The notes under the pieces are model-generated. The model made no database searches. It worked only from the letters and a program-made list of their open reading frames with translations, and had not been told where the DNA came from. A stretch of DNA of 64,000 bases, taken from NCBI RefSeq assembly GCF_002980495.1, contig NZ_PVBR01000017.1:44142-108141 (forward strand), given 5' to 3'. Shown in pieces: positions 33,828 through 43,092 of the stretch (position 1 is its first letter; each line of letters starts with the position of its first letter). A program made the translations under genes and the position numbers. Source of the DNA: Phyllobacterium phragmitis. Lineage in GTDB: Bacteria; Pseudomonadota; Alphaproteobacteria; Rhizobiales; Rhizobiaceae.

Positions 33828-34411
33828 GCGATTTCCCCGCTGATATGGATCCTGATCGCATGGCTGCCTGCTTCCGCACAGTCGGCTCATCCGGTCTGCC
33901 GGCAGCACTCATGAAAGAGCCACGTTTCACCGCGCGTCTCGCCAATCTTTTTCGCTGCCATTACGACCTTCATGAGACAGCCGAGCGCGAGGGCGAGGAG
34001 GAGGACCGGGCGATCGCGGCCCTCTCCCGGCAGGAACTCGAAGGCCTCGCCGCGCGCGCCGGGATCGTGCTTCACGCCCGTGACTTTCTCCGGGAAATTC
34101 GCGGCCCGGTGCTTGCGTCCTTGGGCGAGCGTTTCGGCGCTGACGCCCTCGAAGACGCCCGTCGCCATGCCGACCTTGCCTGCGAGCGGCCGAAGGCGGT
34201 CGATCTCGACGGATTGGAAGTGGCCGTCCGGCTCGACGGCCAGGCATGCCTGGCCGGCTGGATTGCGGCGCTGCCGGCCCCCCTGGCGCGGCGCGTGCGG
34301 CTGAAATGGCCGAATGACGCCGCCGTGCCGGTGACGGACGATGCCGTCGTCATCGAACGCGGCCCGGCAATCCTGCGGCGCCTTGCCTCCGACGAGAGCC
34401 CGCGACCATGA
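33824..34411 (+). CDS. sctK: T3SS sorting-platform protein SctK (NolU-like)
   Basis: A 195-residue protein from a GTG at 33824 that overlaps the sctJ stop. It is soluble and helical, with RAGIVLHARDFLREIRGPVL as the best landmark. Its position between sctJ and sctL is that of NolU/SctK, the adaptor linking the sorting platform to the SctD ring. SctK proteins diverge widely, so position carries much of the call. Confidence 0.75.
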   Translation: MSDFPADMDPDRMAACFRTVGSSGLPAALMKEPRFTARLANLFRCHYDLHETAEREGEEEDRAIAALSRQELEGLAARAGIVLHARDFLREIRGPVLASLGERFGADALEDARRHADLACERPKAVDLDGLEVAVRLDGQACLAGWIAALPAPLARRVRLKWPNDAAVPVTDDAVVIERGPAILRRLASDESPRP

Positions 34412-34998
34412 CCGAAATGCCGAACCGGCCGCTCGCCCGCATCATCCGGGCGGAGGACGCCACCTGCTGGATCGACGGTTTTGCCTTTCTGGATCGTGCG
34501 AAGGCCGACGCGGCCGCCATTCGTTCGATCGCCGGGGACGAGGTCGCGAAGGCGCGTCAGCTTGGTCGTGAGGAGGGGCGCAAGATGGGGGAGGCGGAGG
34601 CCGCGGCACTCCTCATGCGCACCCATGCGGATGTCGACCGCTACCTCGTTTCGGTCGAGCCGATGGTGGCTGCGCTGGCCATGGAAATCGTCGAACGGGT
34701 GATCGGGACGATCGACGACGCGGAACTTGTCGCGCGTGCCGCCCGGCAGGCGCTCGATGCCTTGCGCGAAGACAATGCCGTCATCGTCAATGTCGCGCCT
34801 GAACTGGTGGTCGAGGTGCAACAGCGCCTCGCTGCGTCGGGCTCCACCGGTGTAACGGTTCGCGTTGCCGCCGACCGGCATCTGTCCGCACGACACTGCA
34901 CGGTGACGACACCCTCGACCAGCATCGATGTGAGCATCGAATCGCAGCTCGATGCCATTCGCACGGCCATGATCGAACAGAACCAGAGTGGCGCATGA
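34408..34998 (+). CDS. sctL: T3SS stator protein SctL (NolV-like)
   Basis: A 196-residue FliH/YscL-family protein. An N-terminal charged region (KADAAAIRSIAGDEVAKARQ and LGREEGRKMGEAEA) with helix-rich repeats leads to the C-terminal V1V0-like domain (ALAMEIVERVIGTIDDAELV; RVAADRHLSARH). It anchors and restrains the SctN ATPase. It has ATGA overlaps with sctK and sctN. Confidence 0.87.
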   Translation: MTEMPNRPLARIIRAEDATCWIDGFAFLDRAKADAAAIRSIAGDEVAKARQLGREEGRKMGEAEAAALLMRTHADVDRYLVSVEPMVAALAMEIVERVIGTIDDAELVARAARQALDALREDNAVIVNVAPELVVEVQQRLAASGSTGVTVRVAADRHLSARHCTVTTPSTSIDVSIESQLDAIRTAMIEQNQSGA

Positions 34999-36332
34999 CG
35001 CAGCCGCGCCGTCCTGACCTCGATGCCATTCTTCCACGCCTGTCGCTGGCCGTTTCGTCCGCCGACCCGCGCCCGACCCGCGGCCGTGTTCGCGAAATCC
35101 GCGGCGTCATCGTTCATGCCAGCCTCCCGCAAGCGCGCATCGGCGAACTCTGCCATCTGCGCGATCCGGTGACGGGACGGCAGGTTCCGGCCGAAGTCAT
35201 TGGGTTCGAGGACGAGCGCGCGGTGCTTTCTCCCATCGGTGACCTCGAAGGTATGTCCGCCCGCGCCGAAGTCATCCCGACCGGGCGTGCCTTGCGGGTT
35301 CCCGTTGGCGAAGCCCTGCTTGGACGGGTCATCGATCCGCTTGGCCGGGTGCTCGATGCCGGATCGGCGGCACTGGCAACGGCGGAGACTTATCCAATCC
35401 ATGCCGATCCGCCGCATGCGCTGCAACGCGACATCATCGAACATCCGTTGCGCCTGGGGGTAAGGGCGATCGACGGCCTGATGACCATAGCCCGCGGCCA
35501 GCGCGTCGGCATTTTCGGCGAACCTGGTGTGGGCAAGTCGTCTCTTCTCGCCTCCATCGTCGCGGGGACCGAGGCAGACGTGATCGTCGTTGGCCTGATC
35601 GGAGAGCGCGGCCGCGAAGTGCGCGAATTCGTCGACGTCCAGCTGGGCGCGCAGGCGCGCGGCAAGACAGTCACCGTTGTGGCGACGTCCGACCGTCCGG
35701 CGATCGAGCGCGTCAAGGCTGCCTATGTGGCAACCGCCATTGCCGAATATTTCCGCGATCGCGGGCGCAATGTCCTGCTGCTGATGGATTCGGTCACGCG
35801 TTTCGCGCGGGCGCAGCGCGAGATCGGCCTCGCCGCAGGCGAGCCGCCGACGCGGCGTGGTTTTCCACCCTCGTTCTTTGCCGCCCTGCCGCGTCTTCTT
35901 GAAAGGGCAGGGCCGGGCAAGGGCGGTTCGATCACGGCGCTCTATACGGTTTTGACCGAAGGCGAGGGTGGCCTCGATCCGGTGGCGGAGGAAACCAAGG
36001 CGATCCTCGACGGTCACATCGTCCTTTCGGCCGATCTCGCCCAGCGAAATCATTTTCCGGCGATCGACGTGTTGAAAAGCCGCAGCCGGCTGATGAACAC
36101 TGTCGTGCCGGCCGAACACCGCGAACTCGCCGGTACGATCCGCGAGAACATGGCAGCCTATCAAGACATCGAGCTTCTGCTGCGCGTCGGCGAGTATGTC
36201 GCCGGAAGCGACGTTCGCGCCGATGCCGCGGTGTCGCGGCACGATGCGATCGAGGCATTCCTGCGCCAATCCGCCGACGAGATCTGCGATTTCCAGACGA
36301 CGTTGGAGCGCATGAGGGAGATCGTCACATGA
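34995..36332 (+). CDS. sctN: T3SS ATPase SctN
   Basis: A 445-residue hexameric ATPase homologous to F1-beta/FliI. Walker A is GEPGVGKSSLL (about residue 175) and Walker B is NVLLLMDSVTRFARAQREI. Catalytic Glu lies in GLIGERGREVREF. YTVLTEGEGGLDPVAEETKA and DILL-type loop GHIVLSADLAQRNHFPAIDV are typical of secretion ATPases. It unfolds substrates and strips chaperones at the export gate. All expected motifs are intact. Confidence 0.97.
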   Translation: MTQPRRPDLDAILPRLSLAVSSADPRPTRGRVREIRGVIVHASLPQARIGELCHLRDPVTGRQVPAEVIGFEDERAVLSPIGDLEGMSARAEVIPTGRALRVPVGEALLGRVIDPLGRVLDAGSAALATAETYPIHADPPHALQRDIIEHPLRLGVRAIDGLMTIARGQRVGIFGEPGVGKSSLLASIVAGTEADVIVVGLIGERGREVREFVDVQLGAQARGKTVTVVATSDRPAIERVKAAYVATAIAEYFRDRGRNVLLLMDSVTRFARAQREIGLAAGEPPTRRGFPPSFFAALPRLLERAGPGKGGSITALYTVLTEGEGGLDPVAEETKAILDGHIVLSADLAQRNHFPAIDVLKSRSRLMNTVVPAEHRELAGTIRENMAAYQDIELLLRVGEYVAGSDVRADAAVSRHDAIEAFLRQSADEICDFQTTLERMREIVT

Positions 36333-36814
36333 GCCGCGCTTCTGATCTGACGCAGCTTCTGGCCCTGCGTACGCTGCGCGAAGAACGGGCAAAGGCCGCC
36401 TTCGCGATTGGCGCTGCCCGCTTGCAGGAAGCGACCCGTCTTCTGAATGAGGCCGATGCGGCAATCGATGCGCACGACCGGGAGGTCGATCAGCAGGAGC
36501 GACGGTTTTTCGAGGCGATGGGTCTGCGTCCGCTGCCGGAGAACGAATTCGGTCGGGAGCACGACCTGTTGCGCGTTTCCGACCAGCGCCGCGACGGCCT
36601 GATCGACAAGCGCAACGATGCCGCCGAGGTGTTGGCGGAACGTGAACGGCAACTGACGTTGCTGCGCCAGGAATGGCGTCATCGCTTTTCCGCCAGAGAC
36701 AAGCTGGCAGAAGCCGAAAGCCGGCTGCGCATTGCCGAACAGGCGCGGATCGAGGCGATGTCTGAACTGGAGTCTGAGGAAATGAGTGCGGATCGGGCGC
36801 GACCGGCATGCTGA
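36329..36814 (+). CDS. sctO: T3SS stalk protein SctO
   Basis: A 161-residue coiled-coil protein (long heptad-like stretches from LLALRTLREERAKAAFA to LRIAEQARIEAMSEL), the size and place of YscO/FliJ-type stalks that sit in the SctN hexamer and contact SctV. It lies between sctN and sctQ with overlaps on both sides. Sequence conservation in this family is low; context and coiled coil make the call. Confidence 0.82.
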   Translation: MSRASDLTQLLALRTLREERAKAAFAIGAARLQEATRLLNEADAAIDAHDREVDQQERRFFEAMGLRPLPENEFGREHDLLRVSDQRRDGLIDKRNDAAEVLAERERQLTLLRQEWRHRFSARDKLAEAESRLRIAEQARIEAMSELESEEMSADRARPAC

Positions 36815-37845
36815 GGGATACAGGCGCTCATTTCGGAACGGGATGCGGCGGCGCAAGCATCGTAACCGCGCTGGCAAAGCAACCGGACGCGCAGACGGAC
36901 CTGACGGAACGGCTGTCGCGTCCTCGGACGCCGATTGCCTGCATGCTTGCGGAACGGTCGATTCTGCTCTGCGTGGGAGAGGCGTTTTCAAACGAAGACG
37001 CCATCACCGTTCCGGTCCGCATCGGTTCGCAGGCCTGCGAACTTCACCTGTCGCCGGCACTGGTTGCGTGGTTGCAGGAGCCGCTCGGTCTTGAGGGCGC
37101 GCTGGTTGACGAGGAGCCGCCGCAGCGCGCGCTGCTTCTGGAACTGGCAAGCCTCGATCTTCTGCGCCTCCTGGAAAAACATCTCGGCCAAGACATTCGT
37201 TTTGGTGAATGCGCCGAAGCGGATACGCGTGTCGCCGTGGATCTGGCCATCGCAGCCGGCGGGCGGTCGCTTGCCTTGCGGCTGGAACTGACGCAACCGC
37301 TTGCCGAAGCATGGGCAGATTTTCTTGATCGCATCCAGCCGCCCGACCTCTCCGGTCTTGCCGCCGAACTCGTCATCGAGGCGGGATCGCAGGATCTGTC
37401 GATCGATGAACTGGCAAGCCTCCGGCCCGGCGATATCGTCATGCTTGCGTCCCAAAGGCCAACCGCCGGGGTGGATGGCAAGCTGGTCGCGCCCGTTCGC
37501 CGCCAGTCCGATGGGTTCGAGCTTGGCGGCGGGTTTGCTCCCAGGGCACGGCGCGCCATGGTCGGTTCGCTGCAAGGTTCCCAAAACGCTGACAGCGGTG
37601 ATGCCGAGCATATCCTGCACGTCGTCTTCGAATTCGCACGGACGACGATGACACTCGCGCAACTCGACGAATTGAAGCCCGGCCAGCACTTGCCTCTCTC
37701 CTGCACCGATGAAACCGGCGTCGACATCGTTGTCGAGAACAGGCGTGTCGGACGCGGTGAACTCGTAATGATCGGCATGGGAATGGGCGTGCGTATCGTC
37801 CATCTGCTTCCCGCGGCGCCGATGTGGAACAGCCAGACATCATGA
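36808..37845 (+). CDS. sctQ: T3SS sorting-platform/C-ring protein SctQ
   Basis: A 345-residue protein with two SpoA-type regions: one at about 205-275 (SIDELASLRPGDIVMLASQR) and a C-terminal one (LHVVFEFARTTMTLAQLDEL, then KPGQHLPLSC and GRGELVMIGMGMGVRIVHLL). It nucleates the cytosolic pods of the sorting platform. An internal start producing a short SctQ-C form is common in this family; ATG or GTG codons exist upstream of the last domain, but none is clearly best. Confidence 0.9.
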   Translation: MLRDTGAHFGTGCGGASIVTALAKQPDAQTDLTERLSRPRTPIACMLAERSILLCVGEAFSNEDAITVPVRIGSQACELHLSPALVAWLQEPLGLEGALVDEEPPQRALLLELASLDLLRLLEKHLGQDIRFGECAEADTRVAVDLAIAAGGRSLALRLELTQPLAEAWADFLDRIQPPDLSGLAAELVIEAGSQDLSIDELASLRPGDIVMLASQRPTAGVDGKLVAPVRRQSDGFELGGGFAPRARRAMVGSLQGSQNADSGDAEHILHVVFEFARTTMTLAQLDELKPGQHLPLSCTDETGVDIVVENRRVGRGELVMIGMGMGVRIVHLLPAAPMWNSQTS

Positions 37846-38498
37846 ATGAGTTCCAGCCCAATCTGATCGCCATCATCATCGTCGTCTCGACGATCGGGCT
37901 GTTGCCGCTGGCCGTCGTCACCATGACGGGATTTCTGAAGATCTCCGTGGTGCTGTTCCTCATCCGCAACGCGCTCGGCATCCAGCAGTCGCCACCCAAC
38001 CTCGTGCTCTACGGGATCGCGCTCATCCTCACGGTCTATGTGACGACGCCGCTTGTCGGCAACATGTACCGTGCGGTCGAGAACCGCCCGATCGATATCG
38101 AAAGCGTCGAGGGGCTCCGCAATGTCGGCGAAACGCTTGCAGAGCCGTTGCGCACCTACCTGACGCGCTTTGCCAACGAGCGTGAGCGCCAGTTCTTCAT
38201 CGAGGCGACTGATAGTGTCTGGTCGCCGGAGGCCCGCGCCGATCTCAAGAGCGATGACCTCGTCGTGCTGATCCCGGCCTTCGTCGCCTCCGAATTGACG
38301 CGCGCCTTCGAGATCGGTTTCCTTCTCTACATCCCGTTCCTGGTGGTCGACCTCATCGTCGCCAACGTGCTGATGGCCATGGGTATGATGATGGTCTCGC
38401 CGACGCTGATCTCCATCCCGTTGAAGATATTCCTGTTCGTCGCCGTGGAGGGATGGTCGCGGCTGATGCATGGATTGATCCTGAGCTATGGAGGATAG
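37842..38498 (+). CDS. sctR: T3SS export apparatus protein SctR
   Basis: A 218-residue FliP/YscR-family membrane protein. MTGFLKISVVLFLIRNALGI and QQSPPNLVLYGIALIL form the first signature, LVVLIPAFVASELTRAFEIG the second, followed by FLLYIPFLVVDLIVANVLMA. With SctS and SctT it builds the export channel core. The start at 37842 overlaps the sctQ stop. Confidence 0.97.
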   Translation: MNEFQPNLIAIIIVVSTIGLLPLAVVTMTGFLKISVVLFLIRNALGIQQSPPNLVLYGIALILTVYVTTPLVGNMYRAVENRPIDIESVEGLRNVGETLAEPLRTYLTRFANERERQFFIEATDSVWSPEARADLKSDDLVVLIPAFVASELTRAFEIGFLLYIPFLVVDLIVANVLMAMGMMMVSPTLISIPLKIFLFVAVEGWSRLMHGLILSYGG

Positions 38499-38501
38499 CC
38501 G

Positions 38502-38771
38502 ATGGGGCAGGAGGTCTTTCTCAATGAGATGAACCGCGCGCTGGTGACGGTCCTCATCGTTTCGGCGCCGGCGCTCGGAGTGGCGATCATCATCGGCATC
38601 AGCGTCGGCCTGATCCAAGCATTGACGCAGATCCAGGACCAGACATTGCCGCAGGCGGTAAAGCTGGTCGCGGTCATGCTGGTCCTGATTTTCGTTGGAC
38701 CGCTTCTCGCTGCCCAAGTCGGAGCGCTCGCGAGCCAATCGCTGGACAGCTTCGCCTCGTTGACACGGTAG
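38502..38771 (+). CDS. sctS: T3SS export apparatus protein SctS
   Basis: An 89-residue FliQ/YscS-family protein with two membrane helices and the conserved GISVGLIQALTQIQDQTLPQ loop between them. A GAGGA stretch precedes the start. It lies between sctR and sctT as in nearly all T3SS. Confidence 0.96.
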   Translation: MGQEVFLNEMNRALVTVLIVSAPALGVAIIIGISVGLIQALTQIQDQTLPQAVKLVAVMLVLIFVGPLLAAQVGALASQSLDSFASLTR

Positions 38772-38781
38772 GTGCCAAGCG

Positions 38782-39609
38782 ATGAACCTTACGGCGATCA
38801 CAGCTGCGATTACCGAGCTGGCCTATCCGCTGCTGGTGGCCGCCGCGATCGCCGTTGCCCGTGCGCTGGGAATGATCATGCTGACGCCCGCCTTCACGCG
38901 GCTCGGCCTGACGGGGATGATCCGGTCCGCCGTGGCGTTCGTCGTCTCCCTTCCGATGATCATGCCGATTTTCCAGCAACTTGCGTTAAGTGGACAGCCG
39001 ACGAGTTTTGACCTCGCGGGCCTGCTCATCAAGGAAATGGTGGTCGGCGCGCTGATCGGTCTCGCGCTCGGTATTCCCTTCTGGGCCGCCGAAGTGGCGG
39101 GCGACCTGGTGGACCTGCAGCGTGGTTCCACCATGTCGCAACTGCTCGACCCATCGTCGGCCGGCGAATCCTCGGTGACGGCGACGCTGCTGACGATCTC
39201 GCTGCTGGCGTTGTTTTTCATGTCGGGCGGCTTCATGCTGCTGCTCGACGGGTTCTACCGTAGCTACCAGCTATGGCCGGCGGCGAGTTTCGCACCGGTA
39301 TTGAACCCCTACGCCTTTGTCGCAGTCCTTCGCGTGCTCGACCGCGTCATGCAGATCGGCGTCATCATCATCGCGCCATTGGTCATCGCCATCCTGATCG
39401 TCGATATCATGATGGCCTTCCTGTCGCGCATGGCCTCGCAGTTGCACGTCTTCGACCTGTCGCTGGCGGTGAAGAACCTGCTCTTCACATTCCTGATGGT
39501 ATTGTATCTTATGTTCTTGGTGCCATTGCTGCTCGACCAATTGGGAGAGATGCGGGGCACGTTCGAGATTTTGCGTGGTTTCGTGACGAATGGAGAGGAT
39601 GCGCCATGA
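38782..39609 (+). CDS. sctT: T3SS export apparatus protein SctT
   Basis: A 275-residue FliR/YscT-family membrane protein. PFWAAEVAGDLVDLQRGSTM is the family hallmark, and APVLNPYAFVAVL and MMAFLSRMASQLHVFDLSLA the later ones. It closes the SctRST core. Unlike most clusters it is not followed by sctU, which lies 15 kb away on the other strand. Confidence 0.95.
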   Translation: MNLTAITAAITELAYPLLVAAAIAVARALGMIMLTPAFTRLGLTGMIRSAVAFVVSLPMIMPIFQQLALSGQPTSFDLAGLLIKEMVVGALIGLALGIPFWAAEVAGDLVDLQRGSTMSQLLDPSSAGESSVTATLLTISLLALFFMSGGFMLLLDGFYRSYQLWPAASFAPVLNPYAFVAVLRVLDRVMQIGVIIIAPLVIAILIVDIMMAFLSRMASQLHVFDLSLAVKNLLFTFLMVLYLMFLVPLLLDQLGEMRGTFEILRGFVTNGEDAP

Positions 39610-40991
39610 GCAATCCGATCCCCCCCGCCCTGGAGGGCCTTGCAGGCCCTGTTGATATCGTTGCGGACGATGCGAGCAGGAAAAACTGGTCCCAGATCGA
39701 GGATTTGGAGCGCGGGCAAGGATCTCTCGAGGCACGTTTCAAGCAGAAGCTTGCCGGAACGGCATTGACCACTTCCGCTGCGCGCGTGACATCAGAGCCA
39801 AACGCGGAAGGGGAGTGGCAGTCTGTGTCCGGTCCCGTTTCGTCATCGGCTGTGTCCTCGGCGTCGACGGTTGGGCAAACGATTTCGGGAGCGGTCGCCG
39901 GCATTGAACAAAACCTGATGTCGTCCGGCCCGTTCGTTGCCGCACAAAGGCTCCACGCCGCTGTGAAGCCGTTGTCGCCAGATCAGACCGCAGCGTTTCT
40001 GGATACCGCCCGCACACTTGTCAGCACCATCTTCGAGAGGGCATTGCGCAGCGAAACCGGCAGCGTCGAGGCCGGCGAGAGGCAACCGGATGTGCACACG
40101 GCAATGGCGCTTGCGCATATCGCCGCGTCGATCGACAAGGATCCGCGCACCCCATCCGCCATACGTCTGATGCAGGATCTCAGCGCCGCCGTTCTCGCGT
40201 CGGCGTCACCGAACGACAACACCATATTTGCCGGCCTCGCCCAGGCCATCGGCGTGGGGGCCGGGGCAAAGCTGGCGCTGGCGCTCACGTCCGAGCTGGC
40301 CCGCCACGGTGACGATCCGGCTCGCGCGCAATCGCTTCTCGCATTGGTGCTTGCCGGATTCTTGCGTCTCGGCGAGCGTATCGATGAAGCCTATACGGAG
40401 TTGCTTGTTCATGCCGGCCCGCTTTGCATGGAATGGCCCCATTGGAAAAACGCCGGTGAAGAGGGTGCGACTGATATCTTGATCGACTCGATCAAGGCTC
40501 AACCGTCCCTGCTCGAAAATCTGGATCCACGGCTCGAACGGCTGGAGCAGACAGGTCTCGAAGCCTTTCGCGCCATTCGCGATCTTGCCTCCCTTGCTTT
40601 CGATGCCAAGCTGCGTGACATTCATCAGCGGTTCCTGGCGAGCCAGAGCGTCTTTTCCTCGATCGCAGCCAGCCGGACCGCGCTGCGGGATATACGCCAT
40701 GTCTCGCTGATGACTGATCACCAAGGTGCCGGTACGGAGATGGAAGCGATCCGCCTGACACTGACGCATATCGGTTTTGATGCGCCGCGCGCGGCTTTCC
40801 TCGCCGATCTCAGCCAGTTCGGGTCCAACGCACTGATACTGCGCGCCAACTGGACGGCAATCGACGGTTTTGCACGGATGGAAGTGCAAGGGCGTGCTTT
40901 CCAACGCCTTCTCGCCTTCTTGAACGGCCAGTATGTCGTGCCCAACGTGCTGGAACTTGTCGATTTCGACAACCCGGACATGCAGGTTTAA
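39606..40991 (+). CDS. Unidentified 461-residue protein at the end of the sct operon
   Basis: It starts at an ATGA overlap with sctT, so it is translated with the apparatus genes. There is no signal peptide or clear membrane segment. Residues about 1-105 are Ser/Ala-rich and loose, as in secreted T3SS proteins. The rest is helical (FLDTARTLVSTIFERALRSE; LALALTSELARHGDDPARAQ; LASLAFDAKLRDIHQRFLAS), ending in a mixed region (RANWTAIDGFARMEVQGRAF). No family is recognised. A gatekeeper (SctW role) or a needle-length regulator, neither of which is otherwise visible here, are open options. Confidence 0.65.
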   Translation: MSNPIPPALEGLAGPVDIVADDASRKNWSQIEDLERGQGSLEARFKQKLAGTALTTSAARVTSEPNAEGEWQSVSGPVSSSAVSSASTVGQTISGAVAGIEQNLMSSGPFVAAQRLHAAVKPLSPDQTAAFLDTARTLVSTIFERALRSETGSVEAGERQPDVHTAMALAHIAASIDKDPRTPSAIRLMQDLSAAVLASASPNDNTIFAGLAQAIGVGAGAKLALALTSELARHGDDPARAQSLLALVLAGFLRLGERIDEAYTELLVHAGPLCMEWPHWKNAGEEGATDILIDSIKAQPSLLENLDPRLERLEQTGLEAFRAIRDLASLAFDAKLRDIHQRFLASQSVFSSIAASRTALRDIRHVSLMTDHQGAGTEMEAIRLTLTHIGFDAPRAAFLADLSQFGSNALILRANWTAIDGFARMEVQGRAFQRLLAFLNGQYVVPNVLELVDFDNPDMQV

Positions 40992-41031
40992 CCTTTTCGG
41001 GCGCGGCATCGGACAGCATCGATGGCCAAAG

Positions 41032-41060
41032 GCCGGCAAGATGTGCGATATCCTGCCGGC
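41032..41060. terminator. Hairpin between convergent genes
   Basis: GCCGGCA (41032-41038) pairs with TGCCGGC (41054-41060). There is no clear T-tract. It lies between the 3' ends of the sct operon and the convergent 154-aa gene and may stabilise both messages. Confidence 0.3.
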
Positions 41061-41092
41061 GCTTGGGTCGTGGTCTGGCCCATGAGCTGGCT

Positions 41093-41557
41093 TTAGTTCT
41101 GCGGCCGCTGCTTGGTGGCGTCGATCTCTGTCTTCTTTTCGGTCGTGATCTCGGTGATCTTCGCCGATGCGCCGATCGCGCGGTCAAAAGCGTCCGTCAT
41201 GGCCGCGATGGCTTCGACGGAGCTACCCTCGAGGCCGCCGGCTGCTGCCCAATCGAAATTCCAGGAACCCGACAGTCCGTCGGCGCCCGCCACGTCATGG
41301 GTTTCAATCGCGGTGTAGACGTCGGTGTGACGCACCATATAGGCCGCTGCTGCTGCAACGTCAGAAGGGACATCGCCCTTGGCGTTATTGGCGAGTTCCG
41401 AGAGTTCGCCCGAGTTGATGGCAGACTTCCCGTTTTCCTTCATATAGTCCGCCAGGACCTGGCTGGATTTCGCGGCATTCAGCCTCTGTTCGAACGACGA
41501 CGCGTATGCGGTTTGGGATGGAGGCGTTACGCCTGCAGACGGCAATGTGATAGACAT
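41093..41557 (-). CDS. 154-residue protein sharing the filament-like C-terminal tail
   Basis: ATG 41557 (MSITLPSAGVTPP) follows AGGAGGGG. The N-terminal 110 residues are a helical domain (FEQRLNAAKSSQVLADYMKE; DVAAAAAYMVRHTDVYTAIE). The last 40 residues (DRAIGASAKITEITTEKKTE, then IDATKQRPQN) are almost identical to the 53-aa protein at 30939. No signal peptide. Likely a T3SS-exported filament, tip or anchor protein that shares a polymerisation tail with the short subunit. That function is inferred. Confidence 0.6.
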   Translation of the reverse strand: MSITLPSAGVTPPSQTAYASSFEQRLNAAKSSQVLADYMKENGKSAINSGELSELANNAKGDVPSDVAAAAAYMVRHTDVYTAIETHDVAGADGLSGSWNFDWAAAGGLEGSSVEAIAAMTDAFDRAIGASAKITEITTEKKTEIDATKQRPQN

Positions 41558-41667
41558 CGGACCCCTCCTTGGGTTTGAGAACCGTAGCAATCTATTAACC
41601 AGTCGGATGACATCCGTATGAAAGGGGAAGGGGTATCTCGGGCTGCCAGGTTGTCGTGACGATTTAA

Positions 41668-41985
41668 TCATTTGAGCCAGAGCATGATGCTAGCGAGCTT
41701 TACGAAGCCGAGGAATGTGGCAGCGCGTTTGTCGTAGCGGGTGGCGATGCGGCGCCACTGCTTGAGTTTGGCGAAGAAGCCCTCGATGCCCGTGCGAAGT
41801 CCACTTCGACTTCCGGCGCGCCAGCCACTTTGTCCCGTTTCTCCCAATACCGCATGATCTCGTACATCCGACGACCATAAAGCGCGACCGAGGTTTGCTT
41901 CATCATGGAATGAAATGCCAATGCAACGCATTTCCGGGGACCGGCAAAGCCGCACCTCCGTCCGGCCCGGCGATATAGCCATCAA
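41668..41985 (-). pseudogene. IS5-type transposase C-terminal remnant
   Basis: On the minus strand GIEGFFAKLKQWRRIATRYD and KRAATFLGFVKLASIMLWLK is the typical end of IS5-family (DDE, tnp_IS4/5) transposases. The preceding text is scrambled over several frames (41690-42000), so the gene is truncated and frameshifted. It marks the right edge of the T3SS core. Confidence 0.72.
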
Positions 41986-42231
41986 GCGACATCAGCATGC
42001 CAAAGATGATCCTGGCCATCCGGTGCACGCCTAAACCAACTGCATTGTGCAATCAGTAGCCTCGCGGTGGTTGAGAAGCATTGCTTCTTTGAGGATGCGT
42101 ATGGGCGCAATCGATCTGAATTTTTTCTCCCGTACGGGTTCAGTTCTCTCAGCGTATGCGCTAAATAGTACATCTCATCGGGAAAATAACGTCTTTGCGT
42201 ACGAGTTGTGCGGAGGTGTGAATTTTATGAT

Positions 42232-43092
42232 ATGAAAAATGGAGTCGATATATTGGAAAATATTAGCTACGACGTGACTGGAAAGATAAACTTGAACGAT
42301 ATTTATAATAATCCGGATCCGATAGCTTACTTTTCAACTTTATCTCGCCTGGGCTATCGGATTCCCCAGGAAGCAAAGCCGCAATTTCAACGCTTGATCG
42401 ACGCACGGCGAAGCGTCACCGAATCCGAATCGGCCAAAGTGATCGATCTTGGTTGTTCTTATGGGGTCAACGGCGCGCTTTTGAAGCACGGACTTTCGAT
42501 GGATGAACTCTATCGATTCTATGGAGCGGCGGAGACCGATGATCTCGATGCGCTTCTTCAGCGGGACCGTGACTTCTATGCCGAACCGGCGGATACCGCG
42601 CTCGAAATTGTCGGTGTCGACCCGGCAGATCGCGCGATATCCTATGCAGTCGATGTGGGCATGCTCGACGCAGGTGTTGTGACCGATCTCGAGAAAGGAG
42701 ACCCGACGTCACAAGACACGGCGGCGCTCGAAAACGCCGACCTCATCATTTCGACCGGCTGCGTCGGCTACGTTACCGAGACTTCGCTGGAACGGCTCCT
42801 GGAAACGAGCCTCGACAGTCGTCCGTGGATGGCGCATTTTGTGCTGCGCATGTTCGATTTCGGGGGCCCGGAAGAAATGTTGGGCCGGCACGGATATGTC
42901 ACTGAAAAGCTGGAGGGACTGTTTCGGCAGCGGCGCTTTGCTTCGGCCGAGGAACGCCAGCATGTGCTCGACAACCTCCATCGGCTGGGGATCGATGCCA
43001 CCGGGGCGGAGGAGACCGGCTGGTATCTCGCCGAACTGCATGTCGCACGACCGGAAGAGGTCGCGAAATCTATGCCGCTCAGCGAGGTCTAA
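42232..43092 (+). CDS. Class I SAM-dependent methyltransferase with AT-rich 5' end; effector candidate
   Basis: A 286-residue protein. KVIDLGCSYGVNGALLKHG (about residues 68-86) is motif I, EIVGVDPADRAISYAVDVG a motif II region and ENADLIISTGCVGYVTE the motif IV region. PDPIAYFSTLSRLGYRIPQE is a lead-in known in this methyltransferase group. The first 130 bases are markedly AT-rich (MKNGVDILENISYDVTGKIN), unlike the GC-rich rest, which is common for type III effectors. It lies directly beyond the transposase remnant. Effector status is inference; a metabolic methyltransferase is the alternative. Confidence 0.7.
   Translation: MKNGVDILENISYDVTGKINLNDIYNNPDPIAYFSTLSRLGYRIPQEAKPQFQRLIDARRSVTESESAKVIDLGCSYGVNGALLKHGLSMDELYRFYGAAETDDLDALLQRDRDFYAEPADTALEIVGVDPADRAISYAVDVGMLDAGVVTDLEKGDPTSQDTAALENADLIISTGCVGYVTETSLERLLETSLDSRPWMAHFVLRMFDFGGPEEMLGRHGYVTEKLEGLFRQRRFASAEERQHVLDNLHRLGIDATGAEETGWYLAELHVARPEEVAKSMPLSEV

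Noticed and set aside
34641..36809. Long minus-strand frame (722 codons) opposite sctL-sctN-sctO
   Set aside because: It is antisense to clear T3SS genes and shows the His/Arg/Gln-rich composition of a GC-rich shadow frame.
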